A stretch of DNA of 46,099 nt from Burkholderiales bacterium (GTDB taxonomy: Bacteria > Pseudomonadota > Gammaproteobacteria > Burkholderiales > Burkholderiaceae_F): positions 1 to 46,099 of the forward strand of contig OKRD01000132.1 of assembly GCA_900290335.1 (NCBI GenBank), written 5' to 3'. The notes under the pieces are model-generated. The model had not been told where the DNA came from. It saw only the letters and a list, made by a program, of their open reading frames with translations, and searched no databases. The translations under genes were made by a program, and so were the position numbers. The first letter of the stretch is position 1. Every line of letters begins with the position of its first letter. Positions 8,438 through 18,123 of the stretch are shown here, piece by piece.

Positions 8438-9373
8438 TTGAATACCGGGTTGTTGTCGCATGGCGCCTGCGCCGCGCATGAAATGGGAAGCTGGCACCCC
8501 GAGTGCCCGGCCCGGCTGGCGTCGATCCAGGATCGGCTGATCGTCACCGGGCTGGCGCAGCATCTGGAGTACATCGAAGCGCCGGAGGCGCCGATCAGCG
8601 CGCTTGTCCGGGCTCATGATCCTGCATATCTCGAAATGTTGCAACGCAGCATACCGGCGGAGGGATATCACTCCCTCGATCCGGACACGCTGCTGTGTTC
8701 GCGTTCTTGGGAGTCGGCGCGGCGCGCCGCCGGGGCGGTGCTCGAGGCCACCGACCTGGTCATCGGCGGGGGACTGCACAATGCTTTTTGCGCAGTGCGA
8801 CCGCCGGGCCACCACGCCCGACCGGGAACGGCCATGGGGTTTTGCCTCCTGAACAACATCGCCATCGGCGTGCTGCATGCCCTCGAGGTGCATGGCCTGG
8901 AGCGGGTCGCTGTGGTCGATTTCGATGTACACCATGGCAATGGAACCGAGGAGATTTTGTCAGCCATCGAGTATGGCGGTGAACGAGTGCTGATGACCAG
9001 TTTTTTCCAGCATCCGTTCTACCCGTACTCCGGCACCGACCATCCGCAGGAAAACATGGTCAATGTACCGCTACCCGCCGGATCCGACGGCACGCGCGTA
9101 CGCGCCGTGGTGGACGAGATCTGGATGCCGCGACTGGAGCAATTTCGTCCCCAGATGGTCTTCGTTTCCGCCGGATTTGATGCCCACCGCGAGGACGACA
9201 TCGGCCAGATGAGTTTGGTGGAGGCCGACTATGCGTACATCACGCAGCGTCTGATGGACCTGGCGCGCCGTCACAGCGAAGGGCGCATCGTCAGTTCGCT
9301 CGAGGGCGGGTATAACCTGAGCGCGCTCGGGCGCAGCGCCGCCACCCATATTCGCGTACTGGCGCAGCTGTAA
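8438..9373 (+). CDS. Histone deacetylase-like (AcuC/HDAC family) enzyme
   Basis: The product of about 311 residues is a zinc-dependent histone deacetylase-family enzyme. Bacterial members remove acetyl or other acyl groups from proteins (AcuC) or small amines. Visible active-site residues are the His pair H125-H126 in RPPGHHARPG, zinc ligands D163 and H165 in VDFDVHHGNGT, zinc ligand D248 in SAGFDAHRED, and the catalytic Tyr Y292 in LEGGYN. I chose the TTG start at 8438 because GGGAGGGGG lies upstream and family similarity (LLSHGACAAHEMGSWHPECPARL) begins just after. A longer frame starts at 8366 but overlaps moxR. An acyl-CoA synthetase gene lies 1 kb downstream, a possible substrate. Confidence 0.88.
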   Translation: MNTGLLSHGACAAHEMGSWHPECPARLASIQDRLIVTGLAQHLEYIEAPEAPISALVRAHDPAYLEMLQRSIPAEGYHSLDPDTLLCSRSWESARRAAGAVLEATDLVIGGGLHNAFCAVRPPGHHARPGTAMGFCLLNNIAIGVLHALEVHGLERVAVVDFDVHHGNGTEEILSAIEYGGERVLMTSFFQHPFYPYSGTDHPQENMVNVPLPAGSDGTRVRAVVDEIWMPRLEQFRPQMVFVSAGFDAHREDDIGQMSLVEADYAYITQRLMDLARRHSEGRIVSSLEGGYNLSALGRSAATHIRVLAQL

Positions 9374-9435
9374 GCGTGCCGTATTCCTGCGGCCTCGCGG
9401 CCGCGGACCCATTCGCTTCTCAGTCGGAGAAACCG

Positions 9436-10251
9436 ATGAACGCCATCATTGCAGATTCTTCGTCGCCGGCCACGCCCCTGCTCGCGCGCACCCAGGTCGG
9501 CGCGGTGCTGCACCTGACCCTGAATCGACCGCAGCAGTACAACGCGCTTTCCGAGGAGATGCTCGCCGCGCTGCGTCAGGCGCTGGCCGACATCGCTGGC
9601 GATGCCTCCGTGCGGGTGCTCGTGCTCGGCGCCGCCGGCAAGGCGTTTTGTGCGGGTCACGACCTGCGCCAGATCCGCAGCAACCCCCGTCCCGACTACT
9701 ACCGATGGCTGTTCGCCGAATGTGCCCAGCTGATGGGGCAAATTCGTGCCCTGCCGCAGCCGGTGATCGCCCGAGTGCACGGAATTGCCACCGCCGGGGG
9801 GTGCCAGCTGGTCGCCTCGTGCGACTTGGCGGTTGCGGCCACTTCGGCCCGATTTGCCACCTCCGGCATCAACATCGGACTGTTTTGCGCGACGCCGGCC
9901 GTTCCATTGACCCGCAACGTCGGTCAGAAACCGGCGTTCGAGATGCTGTTCACCGGCGACTTCATCGACGCCGACATCGCCCGGGAACGCGGCCTGGTCA
10001 ACCGCGTCGTGCCGTTGGAGCGACTTGACGAGGAAATCGGGCTGCTCGCGAACTCGATCCTTGCCAAGCCGGCGCACGTCGTCGCCGCGGGCAAGGAACT
10101 GTTCTACCGCCAGCAGGAGATGGGCATCGACGCGGCCTATCAGCTGGCGGTGCAGGCCATGGCCTGCAACCTGCTCGAACCGGTGGCCCAGGAGGGCATC
10201 GACGCGTTCCTGGGCAAGCGCAAGCCGAACTGGGCCGCCAGCAACCAATGA
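9436..10251 (+). CDS. Crotonase-superfamily protein, ECHDC3-like
   Basis: The 271-residue product has the enoyl-CoA hydratase fold: oxyanion-hole segments GKAFCAGHDLRQI (near residue 70) and GIATAGGCQLVASCDLAV (near residue 120), and a C-terminal helical region. It matches the ECHDC3 subgroup best (TSGINIGLFCATPAVPL). The two glutamates that add water in classical hydratases are absent: the positions appear to hold Q124 and G144. It may therefore isomerise, hydrolyse or only bind acyl-CoA, as suspected for this subgroup. The ATG at 9436 follows GGAGAAACCG. It lies 62 bp after the deacetylase gene on the same strand, possibly co-transcribed. The exact reaction is unknown. Confidence 0.87.
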   Translation: MNAIIADSSSPATPLLARTQVGAVLHLTLNRPQQYNALSEEMLAALRQALADIAGDASVRVLVLGAAGKAFCAGHDLRQIRSNPRPDYYRWLFAECAQLMGQIRALPQPVIARVHGIATAGGCQLVASCDLAVAATSARFATSGINIGLFCATPAVPLTRNVGQKPAFEMLFTGDFIDADIARERGLVNRVVPLERLDEEIGLLANSILAKPAHVVAAGKELFYRQQEMGIDAAYQLAVQAMACNLLEPVAQEGIDAFLGKRKPNWAASNQ

Positions 10252-10343
10252 CGCGGGGCGTACCGAGCCTGGCGCAGGCATCCGTCGGTCGGTTCTAACG
10301 CCAACCCGGCCCCCGCGCAGGCGGTGCCGGATCGGCCCCGGGC

Positions 10344-12242
10344 TCAGACCTTGGTCGCCAGGGCCTGGCGGATTTGGTCCAGGGCCGAGGCGTCCTCGAT
10401 CGTGGTGAGATCGCCCGCCTCTCTTCCTTCGCAGATCGCCTGGATGGTGCGACGCAGCAGCTTGCCCGAGCGGGTCTTGGGCAGCACGCCCACGAAGTGC
10501 ACCCTTGACGGTCGCGCGACCGCCCCGAGCTGGGAGTCGACCAGCTTGAGAATCTCGCCCTCCATCGCGGCCCGCTGCGCGGCGTCGGTGACGGCACCCG
10601 GATCGCGGGCGACGGCAAAGGCAATGGCGACCTGACCCTTGAGGGCGTCGGCGATCCCGACCACCGCCACCTCCGCGATACCGGCGTGCGAACTGATCGA
10701 CTCCTCGATCTCACGCGTACCCAGGCGATGGCCCGCGACGTTGATCACGTCGTCGGTGCGACCCAATATGAAGAAGTATCCGTCGTCGTCGCGAATGCCC
10801 CAATCGAAAGTGGAATAGACGCTGCGGCCGGGGACGCTGTGCCAATACGTGTTGACAAAGCGCTCGTCGTCGCCCCAGATCGTGCTCATGCATCCGGGCG
10901 GCAGAGGGCCCGCGATCGCGACGACACCCTTGGTGTTGTTGCCGACCTCTGCGCCGGTGATCTCGTCGTAAAGCCGGACGTCGTAGCCGTAGCAGGCCAC
11001 GCCCGGGCTGCCGAACTTGGCGGGAAGCGCTTCGACCCCGCGTGGCGTGGCGATGATCGGCCAGCCCGTCTCGGTTTGCCAGTAGTTGTCGACGACGGGC
11101 TTGCCTAGACCCTCCGAGATCCAGCGCGCCGTGGGTTCGTCCAGCGGCTCGCCGGCAAGGAACAGCGCCTGGAGCGAGGAAAGATCGTGTCGCCGCAGCA
11201 AGGCCGGATCCTGCTTCTTGAGGACGCGGATGGCCGTCGGCGCCGAGAACATGATGTTCACCCGGTACTGCTCGATGATGCGCCACCAGATCGCCCCGTC
11301 GGGGCGAATCGGCGTGCCTTCGTACACGACAGTGGCCATGCCGGCAATCAGCGGACCGTAAACGATGTAGCTGTGGCCGACGACCCAGCCGATGTCGCTC
11401 GTCGAAAAGTAGGTGCCGCCCGCCTCGCCGCCGAACACGTGCTTCATCGATGCCGCGAGTGCCACGGCGTAACCGCCCGTGTCGCGCTGCACCCCCTTGG
11501 GCCGACCGGTCGTGCCGGAGGTGTACAGGATGTACGAGGGTTCGTTGGATTCGAGCCAGACGCAGTCGACCTTCGCGTCCCAGTGCTGGCGCACCTGCGC
11601 GGCGCAATCCAGATCGCGCCCCGGCGTCATCGGCATCGGCGCCAGGCCGCGATCGACCATCAGCACGTGTTCCGGGGCATGGCTGGCCAAGGCGATCGCC
11701 TGGTCGAGCAGTCCCTTGTACGGGACCGTCTTGCCGGAGCGCGAACCGGCGTCGGCCGAGACGATGATCCTGGGCCGGGCGTCATCGATGCGGGTGGCCA
11801 AGCTATGCGAGGCAAAACCCCCGAAGACCACGGAATGAATCGCCCCGATACGCACGCTGGCGAGCATGGCAAATATTGCTTCCGGGATCATCGGCATGTA
11901 AATCAGCACCCGGTCGCCACGCTCGGTGCCCAGCGCCTTCAGTACCGCGGCGTAACGGTTCACCTCGCGGTGCAGCTCGGCAAAGGTGTAGGTCTTCTCC
12001 GTCTTGGTTTCCGTCGAGACGTATATGAGCGCCGGCTGATCGGCCCGCGCGGGCAGATGGCGGTCGACCGCGTTGTGGCACAAGTTCGTGCGGCCACCCG
12101 TGAACCAGCGCGCGAACGGCGGGCGGGAGGCATCGAGCACCCGTTGCACCGGTTCTTGCCAGTCCACCAGGGCGCTTTGCTCGCGCCAGAAAGCTTCGGG
12201 TTGCTGCAGCGAACGGGCGTGAAACTGTCGGTACGTGCTCAT
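10344..12242 (-). CDS. prpE: Propionyl-CoA synthetase (AMP-forming)
   Basis: The 632-residue product is an ANL-superfamily acyl-CoA ligase that makes propionyl-CoA (or acetyl-CoA) from the acid, ATP and CoA. The ATP-binding P-loop YILYTSGTTGRPKGV is near residue 247, NYWQTETGWPI follows, and the C-terminal domain carries the catalytic lysine near K594 in PKTRSGKLLRR. The N-terminal SLQQPEAFW and the segment SGKTVPYKGLLDQAI resemble PrpE more than Acs. In other bacteria this lysine is acylated to switch the enzyme off. The ATG overlaps the stop of the upstream response-regulator gene by 4 bp (ATGA). No 2-methylcitrate genes are in view. Confidence 0.92.
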   Translation of the reverse strand: MSTYRQFHARSLQQPEAFWREQSALVDWQEPVQRVLDASRPPFARWFTGGRTNLCHNAVDRHLPARADQPALIYVSTETKTEKTYTFAELHREVNRYAAVLKALGTERGDRVLIYMPMIPEAIFAMLASVRIGAIHSVVFGGFASHSLATRIDDARPRIIVSADAGSRSGKTVPYKGLLDQAIALASHAPEHVLMVDRGLAPMPMTPGRDLDCAAQVRQHWDAKVDCVWLESNEPSYILYTSGTTGRPKGVQRDTGGYAVALAASMKHVFGGEAGGTYFSTSDIGWVVGHSYIVYGPLIAGMATVVYEGTPIRPDGAIWWRIIEQYRVNIMFSAPTAIRVLKKQDPALLRRHDLSSLQALFLAGEPLDEPTARWISEGLGKPVVDNYWQTETGWPIIATPRGVEALPAKFGSPGVACYGYDVRLYDEITGAEVGNNTKGVVAIAGPLPPGCMSTIWGDDERFVNTYWHSVPGRSVYSTFDWGIRDDDGYFFILGRTDDVINVAGHRLGTREIEESISSHAGIAEVAVVGIADALKGQVAIAFAVARDPGAVTDAAQRAAMEGEILKLVDSQLGAVARPSRVHFVGVLPKTRSGKLLRRTIQAICEGREAGDLTTIEDASALDQIRQALATKV

Positions 12243-13453
12243 CGTTCCTTCTCCACACCTGGATCGGGATTGGCGCTTGGCTGGCTTTGCTGGCGAATCA
12301 GCCGAAGTAGGGGGTTGAGCTGCTCAAGCAGCCGCGGTATGTGCGCGACGACCTCGGCGCCGCGCCCGGAGCCGATCAGCGCCAGGGCCAGGTTCACGTC
12401 CATGGAGCCGGCCTCGGCGCTGGGGTCAAAGCCCCCGGCCTTGGCCGACTCGGAGGCTCCCAGCATGATGCGCCGCGACCCGGTGCTCTGGGCCATCTGC
12501 GCGCGCCGCTGCGCCTGGATACGCAGGTCGGCGGCGCCGCGGCGCAATTCCTCCGACAGCGTTGCCACGCCGATGCAGGTCCACACTTCGACCCCGGGCC
12601 CGGCCGCATCGACGTTTTCCAGGACCTTGCGCAGCCGTGCTGCGAACCGCAGCATGTCGGTCATGCCGTTGTTCTGCGTCGCCACACAAAACTCAGTCTT
12701 GTCCGAGCGGGTTGCCAGGTCTTCGAGGCGCACCGACGATCCCAGGGCACGGCCAACCTGCTTCATGCGCTGTTCGATCTCGCCGTCCCAGGCCTCGTTG
12801 TGCGGCATCTTCAAGTCGACGCGAATGCAAATGAGTGCCAGGTCCGATAGCGCGCGGCGCGCATAGGACAATAGTTTCTCGACCTGCCGGTCGAACGCGA
12901 CCAGCGTCAGCAGTTCGGTATCCGGGTCAACTGTGCGCGCCGAATCGAGCTCGGAGCGACTCTCGACGAGCGCGTCGCGCGTATTGGCCAGTTCGACGAG
13001 TACCCGCACGCGCGATAGCAATTCGTGCGCCGCATTCGGTGCCGGCGGATCGCCGACGATCAGCTCGGTCGCCTCCAGCGCCTCGACCCGCGGGCTCTCC
13101 GAAGCGCTGGCGCGCTCCAGCAGTGCAATGGCCGGTATTTCCCGGATCCGCTGGACCTTGGAGGCACGCAATCGAGCAAGGAGCTCGAATCCGCGCACCG
13201 ACGGCGCCGCCATCTCGGCGATCACGACGCGAATCGAAGAATCCAGCAGCACCGCCTGCCAGGCGGTTTCGCCGTCAGCGACCTCCCGGACGTCGAACTG
13301 TTGCCGAACCGCCTCGCTGACCGCGCTGCGCGAAATCCGTCCGCCGTCGGCAAGAAGCACTCTGGGCTTGGCGGCCTGGGCCGGGCGCGGCGCGCCGGAG
13401 CTTTGCGGCGGGTTCTGCGCCGCGCCTTGGCTATCGGATTCTTGCTGGGTCAC
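12239..13453 (-). CDS. Response-regulator-like protein with degenerate receiver and degenerate GGDEF domains
   Basis: The 404-residue product has a receiver-like domain (about residues 30-155) and a GGDEF-like domain (about 172-332), then a 70-residue tail. Both look inactive. In the receiver the acidic pair reads LLADGG, the phospho-acceptor position holds Glu (VVIAE, E80) and the conserved Lys near the end is missing. In the second domain the fold pattern is kept (DPDTELLTLVAFDRQ, later CIGVATL), but the GGDEF signature reads SDKTEF at 250-255. It could be a constitutively signalling or scaffold protein. The GTG start at 13453 follows AAGGCGG. Its stop overlaps prpE, so it is probably made together with PrpE. 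Function unknown. Confidence 0.75.
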   Translation of the reverse strand: MTQQESDSQGAAQNPPQSSGAPRPAQAAKPRVLLADGGRISRSAVSEAVRQQFDVREVADGETAWQAVLLDSSIRVVIAEMAAPSVRGFELLARLRASKVQRIREIPAIALLERASASESPRVEALEATELIVGDPPAPNAAHELLSRVRVLVELANTRDALVESRSELDSARTVDPDTELLTLVAFDRQVEKLLSYARRALSDLALICIRVDLKMPHNEAWDGEIEQRMKQVGRALGSSVRLEDLATRSDKTEFCVATQNNGMTDMLRFAARLRKVLENVDAAGPGVEVWTCIGVATLSEELRRGAADLRIQAQRRAQMAQSTGSRRIMLGASESAKAGGFDPSAEAGSMDVNLALALIGSGRGAEVVAHIPRLLEQLNPLLRLIRQQSQPSANPDPGVEKER

Positions 13454-13533
13454 GCGATTACCGCCTTCCGAGTACGGCGCATGTTGTCGATCGTCAACAT
13501 ATCACGCGGCGCTGGCGCTTGCTGAGGACCGGA

Positions 13534-14565
13534 TCAAGGGCCCACGGCCGTAATGACCGAGGCGGCCACGCTTTGTCGCGCCCGCGCCAGAGCCTCCAAA
13601 ATGGCCCCGGCATGCGCGGCGACCGCCTGCTCGCCCTCCAGGATCGAGGACTCGCGCGACGCGAAATCCGTGCTGCCGATCGTGCCCACGGCCGGCTGCA
13701 GGACGATGTCCGCGTCGGCCAGTTCCGCGCGCGCAATCACCTGGCCCATGATCGTGAACGTCTGCATCAAGATATCGAACGCGCCGGTCGTGCTTTGGTA
13801 GGCGGGATTCTTGGAGATGTCGACCGCAATCACCACATCGGCTCCCAGTCGCCGGGTCGTGCGCACCGGTACGGGACTTACCAGTCCACCGTCGACGTAT
13901 TCGCGACTGCCGATGGCGACCGGCTGGAACACCCCGGGCACGCTGCTCGATGCGCGCACGGCCATGCCGACATTACCTCGCTCGAAGACCATCATTTGTC
14001 CGCTGCCCAGATCGGTGGCGACGATGGCGAGCTTTCGCGGTAGCCTCTCGATCGGCCGCTGCTCGACTTGCTCGTTGACGAAGTCCTGCAAAGCCTGGCC
14101 TTTGAACAGTCCGCGCGAGGGCAGGGACCAGTCGGTGAGCGTGGATTCCTCGAACTGCATCGCTACGCGCTGCAGATGTGCGCCATCGTATCCGGAAGCG
14201 TACAGCGCGGCAACGAAGCTGCCGACGCTGGTGCCCACGATGATGTCCGGCACGATTCCCCGGGCTTCGAGCGCCTTGATCACGCCAACGTGGGCGAAGC
14301 CGCGTGCTGCTCCCCCGCCCAACGCCAGGCCGATTTTTATCGGGCGCGGCGGTGGCGGCGGCGGCGGGATCGCCGGTACTTCGGGCGCGGCCGGTGGCGC
14401 GGGGGCCGGCGCGGCGTCCGTTGCAGCGGGCGGGGCCATGGGTGCAACGGCGGCCGGCGGCTGCTCGGCTTGGGGTACCGTAGCCGGGACCAGTGTCTGG
14501 CACCCGGCCAGCGCAGCGAAAACGGCGCACAGCGCGAGTCGAAGTGGAACTCTGGCAGCAGACAT
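13534..14565 (-). CDS. Patatin-like phospholipase, predicted lipoprotein
   Basis: The 343-residue product has a lipoprotein signal peptide ending in the lipobox LAGC (C22), then a Pro/Ala-rich tether of about 50 residues with a run of seven prolines, then a patatin domain of the RssA/NTE type. Catalytic elements are present: the oxyanion motif LGGGAARGFAH, nucleophile S113 in VGTSVGSF, and D225 in EYVDGGLVSPVPV. It is probably a serine lipid acyl hydrolase held in the periplasm or outer membrane by its lipid. The ATG at 14565 is chosen over a TTG four codons upstream because it sits right before the signal peptide. It may be the first gene of a unit with the response regulator and prpE. Confidence 0.88.
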   Translation of the reverse strand: MSAARVPLRLALCAVFAALAGCQTLVPATVPQAEQPPAAVAPMAPPAATDAAPAPAPPAAPEVPAIPPPPPPPRPIKIGLALGGGAARGFAHVGVIKALEARGIVPDIIVGTSVGSFVAALYASGYDGAHLQRVAMQFEESTLTDWSLPSRGLFKGQALQDFVNEQVEQRPIERLPRKLAIVATDLGSGQMMVFERGNVGMAVRASSSVPGVFQPVAIGSREYVDGGLVSPVPVRTTRRLGADVVIAVDISKNPAYQSTTGAFDILMQTFTIMGQVIARAELADADIVLQPAVGTIGSTDFASRESSILEGEQAVAAHAGAILEALARARQSVAASVITAVGP

Positions 14566-14676
14566 CAACAACGCCAAACCGTCAAAAAGTGTGGTAACAA
14601 GCCATCGTGCCGAGCTCTGGGGGCGCGCTCCGGACTTGCGCCGCCGCGGCAGCGCCGCCGATAAGGGGAGTGGGAA

Positions 14677-16353
14677 ATGGCCGCCCGGGTCACGGACGTA
14701 ATTGTATTAGGCGCCGGCCACAACGGCCTGGTCTGCGCCAATTACCTCGCTGCCGCCGGCTTGCGGGTCAAAGTGCTCGAGCGGCGCAGCGTGGTCGGCG
14801 GTGCAGCGGTCACCGAGGAGTTCTTTCCCGGGTTTCGCAACTCCTCGGCTAGCTACACCGTGAGCCTGCTGCATCCGCGGGTCATTCGCGACCTGCGGTT
14901 GGACGAGCGCGGTCTGCGCATTCTCGAGCGGCCCTTTGCCAACTTCGTGCCGCTTGCCGACGGCCGTTCGCTGCGCTTCGGGGCCGACGCGGGCCGGAGC
15001 GCAGATCGGCATCTGGGCAGCAATCTGGCGCAACTGTCACCGGCGGACGCCGAGCGCCTGCCCGAGCACTATGCGCGGCTCAAGCGCATCGCCGACATGC
15101 TGCGCCAGTGGGTGCTGCGCACGCCGCCCCAGGTCGGCGGACGCTGGGTCGTGTCGGACTGGGCTTCGGCCCGCGCGGCCGCACAGCTGCTGCTGGAGAT
15201 CGGCAAACTGGGATTTCCGGCGCAGCGCGACCTGTTGACGGCCTTTACCCGCAGCGCCGGCCACTGGCTCGATTCCATGTTCGAGTGCGACGCGCTCAAG
15301 GCGGTGCTCGGGTTTGACTCGATCGTCGGCAATTTTGCCAGCCCATATGCGCCGGGTTCGGCCTACGTCCTGCTGCATCACTGGTTCGGCGAGGTCAACG
15401 GCAAGCCGGGCGCCTGGGGCCACGCGGTCGGTGGCATGGGTCGGATCACCCAACTGATGGCCGAGGAAGCGCAGTCCCGGGGCGTGGAGATCGAGCGCGA
15501 CTGCGAGGTGCGGCGCGTGCTCGTCGAGCAGGGGCGCGCGGTCGGCGTTGCACTGGCCGATGGCAGACAGCTGCCCGCCCGTGCGGTGGCCGCGGGAGTC
15601 AACCCCAAGCTCCTGTACCAGAAGCTGGTCGATCAGGCGGCGCTGCCCGAGGACTTCCGCGCCGCGATCGGGCAGTACCGCTGCGGCTCGGGGTCGTTCC
15701 GCGTCAACGTCGCCCTGGCCGAATTGCCCGATTTCGCCTGTCAGCCCGGGACCCATGCGCAGGCGCACCATGCCAGCGGAATCCTCCTGGGCCCGTCCCT
15801 GCACGCCATGGACCGGGCCTGGCACGACGCGGTCCGCGAAGGGCACTCGCGCGTACCGATCATCGAGATGCTGGTGCCCAGCGTTGTCGACGACTCGCTG
15901 GCGCCGCCGGGGCGGCACGTCGCCAGCTTGTTTTGCCAGCACTTTGACCCGGCGCCTGCCGGTGGCTGGGATACCCGCAAAGGCGCGGCGGTCGAGGCGA
16001 TTTTCCAGGCGGTCGAAGCGTACTGCCCCAATTTCCGGCGTGCGCTGCTGGGCTACAAGGCCTGGTCGCCGCTCGACCTGGAACGCGACTATGGCCTGCT
16101 CGGCGGCGACATCTTCCACGGTCAGCTCTCGCTCGATCAGCTGTTTTGCTTTCGACCGCTGATCGGAAACGCGCGCTACCGTGGTCCGATCGGCGCGCTG
16201 TACCATTGCGGGTCGGGGGCTCACCCGGGAGGCGGCGTGACAGGCGCGCCCGGGCACAACGCGGCGCGCGAGATACTGCGCGACTGGCAGGGGATATTGC
16301 GCCGGGGCGCTGGGGGCGCTCCGTATAATTCACGGGCGGTCCCGGGGGCATAG
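14677..16353 (+). CDS. FAD-dependent oxidoreductase, PYROXD2/phytoene-desaturase-like
   Basis: The 558-residue product starts with a dinucleotide-binding motif ([21 protein letters not shown]; glycines at 12, 14 and 17) and [21 protein letters not shown], a pattern shared by phytoene-desaturase-like flavoproteins and human PYROXD2. The C-terminal FAD-contact region ([29 protein letters not shown]) is intact. The reaction is unknown; carotenoid synthesis is unlikely because no crtB or crtE-type partner is near. The ATG at 14677 follows AAGGGGAG. Downstream genes encode both ETF subunits and an acyl-CoA dehydrogenase on the same strand, which suggests, without proof, a link to flavin-based electron transfer. 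Confidence 0.85.
   Translation: MAARVTDVIVLGAGHNGLVCANYLAAAGLRVKVLERRSVVGGAAVTEEFFPGFRNSSASYTVSLLHPRVIRDLRLDERGLRILERPFANFVPLADGRSLRFGADAGRSADRHLGSNLAQLSPADAERLPEHYARLKRIADMLRQWVLRTPPQVGGRWVVSDWASARAAAQLLLEIGKLGFPAQRDLLTAFTRSAGHWLDSMFECDALKAVLGFDSIVGNFASPYAPGSAYVLLHHWFGEVNGKPGAWGHAVGGMGRITQLMAEEAQSRGVEIERDCEVRRVLVEQGRAVGVALADGRQLPARAVAAGVNPKLLYQKLVDQAALPEDFRAAIGQYRCGSGSFRVNVALAELPDFACQPGTHAQAHHASGILLGPSLHAMDRAWHDAVREGHSRVPIIEMLVPSVVDDSLAPPGRHVASLFCQHFDPAPAGGWDTRKGAAVEAIFQAVEAYCPNFRRALLGYKAWSPLDLERDYGLLGGDIFHGQLSLDQLFCFRPLIGNARYRGPIGALYHCGSGAHPGGGVTGAPGHNAAREILRDWQGILRRGAGGAPYNSRAVPGA
16324..16329 (+). promoter_or_regulatory. Candidate -10 element for etfBA
   Basis: A perfect TATAAT lies inside the last 30 bp of the PYROXD2-like gene, 87 bp upstream of the etfB ATG. 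No good -35 is seen at 16-18 bp; TTGCGC at 16297-16302 is 21 bp away. In such a GC-rich region the hexamer stands out, but it is unproven. Confidence 0.35.
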
Positions 16354-16415
16354 TGGCCGGGACCGTGGTGGCCGTGCTGCGAGTGGGACCGAAAAACGAA
16401 ACGATCGGAACGCCG

Positions 16416-17168
16416 ATGAAAGTGCTGGTCTGCGTCAAACGGGTGGTCGACTACAACGTCAAGGTTCGCGTCAAGTCCGATCAAACGGGGGTCGACGTCG
16501 CCAACGTCAAGATGTCGATGAATCCATTCGACGAAATCGCGGTCGAGGAGGCGATGCGCCTGAGGGAAGCGTCGCTGGCTACCGAGATCGTCGCCGTCTC
16601 CTGCGGCGTGAGCCAGTGCCAGGAGACGCTGCGCACCGCGCTGGCCATTGGTGCCGACCGCGCCATACTCGTGGAGACCGACGCGGAATTGCAGCCCCTG
16701 GCGGTGGCCAAACTGCTGGCCGCCCTGGTCGAGCGCGAGCAGCCCCAGTTGGTGATCCTCGGCAAGCAGGCGATCGATGACGACGCGAACCAGACCGGGC
16801 AGATGCTGGCGGCCTTGCGATCCATGCCGCAGGCCACGTTTGCCTCGCGCCTGCGCTTGGCCGATGGCTGGGCGGAGGTCACGCGTGAGGTCGACGGGGG
16901 CCTGGAGACCATCTCGGTGCGACTGCCGGCGGTGGTGACGACGGACCTGCGCTTGAACGAGCCGCGTTACGTGACGCTGCCCAACATCATGAAGGCGAAG
17001 AAGAAGCCGCTCGAGATCGTCTCGCCCGCCGCATTGGGCGTCGATGTCGCGCCACGTCTGAAGACCGTCAAGGTCAAAGAACCGCCGCAGCGCCAGGCGG
17101 GCATCCGCGTCCCCGATGTCGCCACGCTGGTGACCAAGCTGCGGGATGAAGCCAAGGTGATTTCGTGA
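16416..17168 (+). CDS. etfB: Electron transfer flavoprotein subunit beta
   Basis: The 250-residue product is the beta subunit of ETF, which holds AMP and, with the alpha subunit and FAD, carries electrons from acyl-CoA dehydrogenases to ETF-quinone oxidoreductase. The N-terminal [33 protein letters not shown] and the segment [17 protein letters not shown] are characteristic, and the length equals the family norm. I chose the ATG at 16416 because a longer frame from 16353 adds only non-conserved residues. It is followed 16 bp later by etfA. Confidence 0.95.
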   Translation: MKVLVCVKRVVDYNVKVRVKSDQTGVDVANVKMSMNPFDEIAVEEAMRLREASLATEIVAVSCGVSQCQETLRTALAIGADRAILVETDAELQPLAVAKLLAALVEREQPQLVILGKQAIDDDANQTGQMLAALRSMPQATFASRLRLADGWAEVTREVDGGLETISVRLPAVVTTDLRLNEPRYVTLPNIMKAKKKPLEIVSPAALGVDVAPRLKTVKVKEPPQRQAGIRVPDVATLVTKLRDEAKVIS

Positions 17169-17184
17169 TTTGCGGGGCCGGCAA

Positions 17185-18117
17185 ATGAGAGCATTGATAC
17201 TGGCGGAACACGACAACGCGGCGCTCAGGGCGGTCACGCGCAACGTAGTCACGGCGGCCGTTCAGGCGGCGGGCGAGGCCGACATCTTGGTGGTCGGCAG
17301 CGGCTGTGCGCCTGTGGCGCAGCAGGCCAAGGCGATTGCCGGCGTGGGCAAGGTCTTCGTGGCCGATGCGCCGCACTTTGCCGACGCACTGGCGGAAAAC
17401 GTCGCGGCGCAGCTCGTCGCCTTGGCCGGCAAGGGCTACTCCCACGTCCTGGCGCCGGCCAGCAGCTTTGGCAAGAACGTGCTCCCGCGCGCTGCCGCGC
17501 AGCTGGACTGCGCGCAGATTTCCGATGCCATCGCGGTGATCGCCCCGGACACGTTCGCGCGCCCCATCTACGCGGGCAACGCGATCGCCACCGTCCAATG
17601 CGCCGATCCGATCGTCTTCGTCACGGTTCGGCCGACCAGCTTTGCGGGTGCGGCCGACGGCGGCAGCGCGACGGTGGAAAGCGTCGCGGCCGTCGCCGAT
17701 CTGGGTGTTTCGCGGTTTGTCGGGCGCGAGATTGCCAAGTCCGACCGCCCCGAGCTCGCGGGGGCCAAGGTGGTCGTCTCCGGCGGGCGGGCACTGGGAT
17801 CGGCCGAGAATTTCAAGCTGCTCGAACGGCTGGCACAGCGCCTGAACGCGGCCTTGGGAGCCTCGCGCGCGGCGGTCGACGCCGGCTACGCGCCCAACGA
17901 CTGGCAGGTCGGGCAGACCGGGAAGATCGTGGCGCCGCAGCTGTACATCGCGGTCGGCATCTCGGGGGCGATCCAGCACCTGGCGGGAATGAAGGATTCG
18001 AAGGTGATCGTGGCCATCAACAAGGACGCGGATGCGCCAATTTTCCAGGTGGCCGATTACGGATTGGTCGCGGACTTGTTCCAGGCAGTGCCCGAATTGA
18101 TCGAAAAACTGGGGTAG
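17185..18117 (+). CDS. etfA: Electron transfer flavoprotein subunit alpha
   Basis: The 310-residue product is the FAD-binding alpha subunit of ETF. The N-terminal domain begins [14 protein letters not shown]. The C-terminal FAD domain carries [45 protein letters not shown] and [18 protein letters not shown], all classic. The ATG at 17185 matches the family N-terminus. It sits directly between etfB and an acyl-CoA dehydrogenase gene (6 bp gap), so the dehydrogenase probably donates electrons to this ETF. Confidence 0.95.
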   Translation: MRALILAEHDNAALRAVTRNVVTAAVQAAGEADILVVGSGCAPVAQQAKAIAGVGKVFVADAPHFADALAENVAAQLVALAGKGYSHVLAPASSFGKNVLPRAAAQLDCAQISDAIAVIAPDTFARPIYAGNAIATVQCADPIVFVTVRPTSFAGAADGGSATVESVAAVADLGVSRFVGREIAKSDRPELAGAKVVVSGGRALGSAENFKLLERLAQRLNAALGASRAAVDAGYAPNDWQVGQTGKIVAPQLYIAVGISGAIQHLAGMKDSKVIVAINKDADAPIFQVADYGLVADLFQAVPELIEKLG

Positions 18118-18123
18118 GGGGCG

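Noticed and set aside
13450-13500. Sixteen-codon leader peptide before the response-regulator gene, ending in an overlap with its GTG
   Set aside because: A short frame with a weak start is expected by chance, and no attenuation features were seen.
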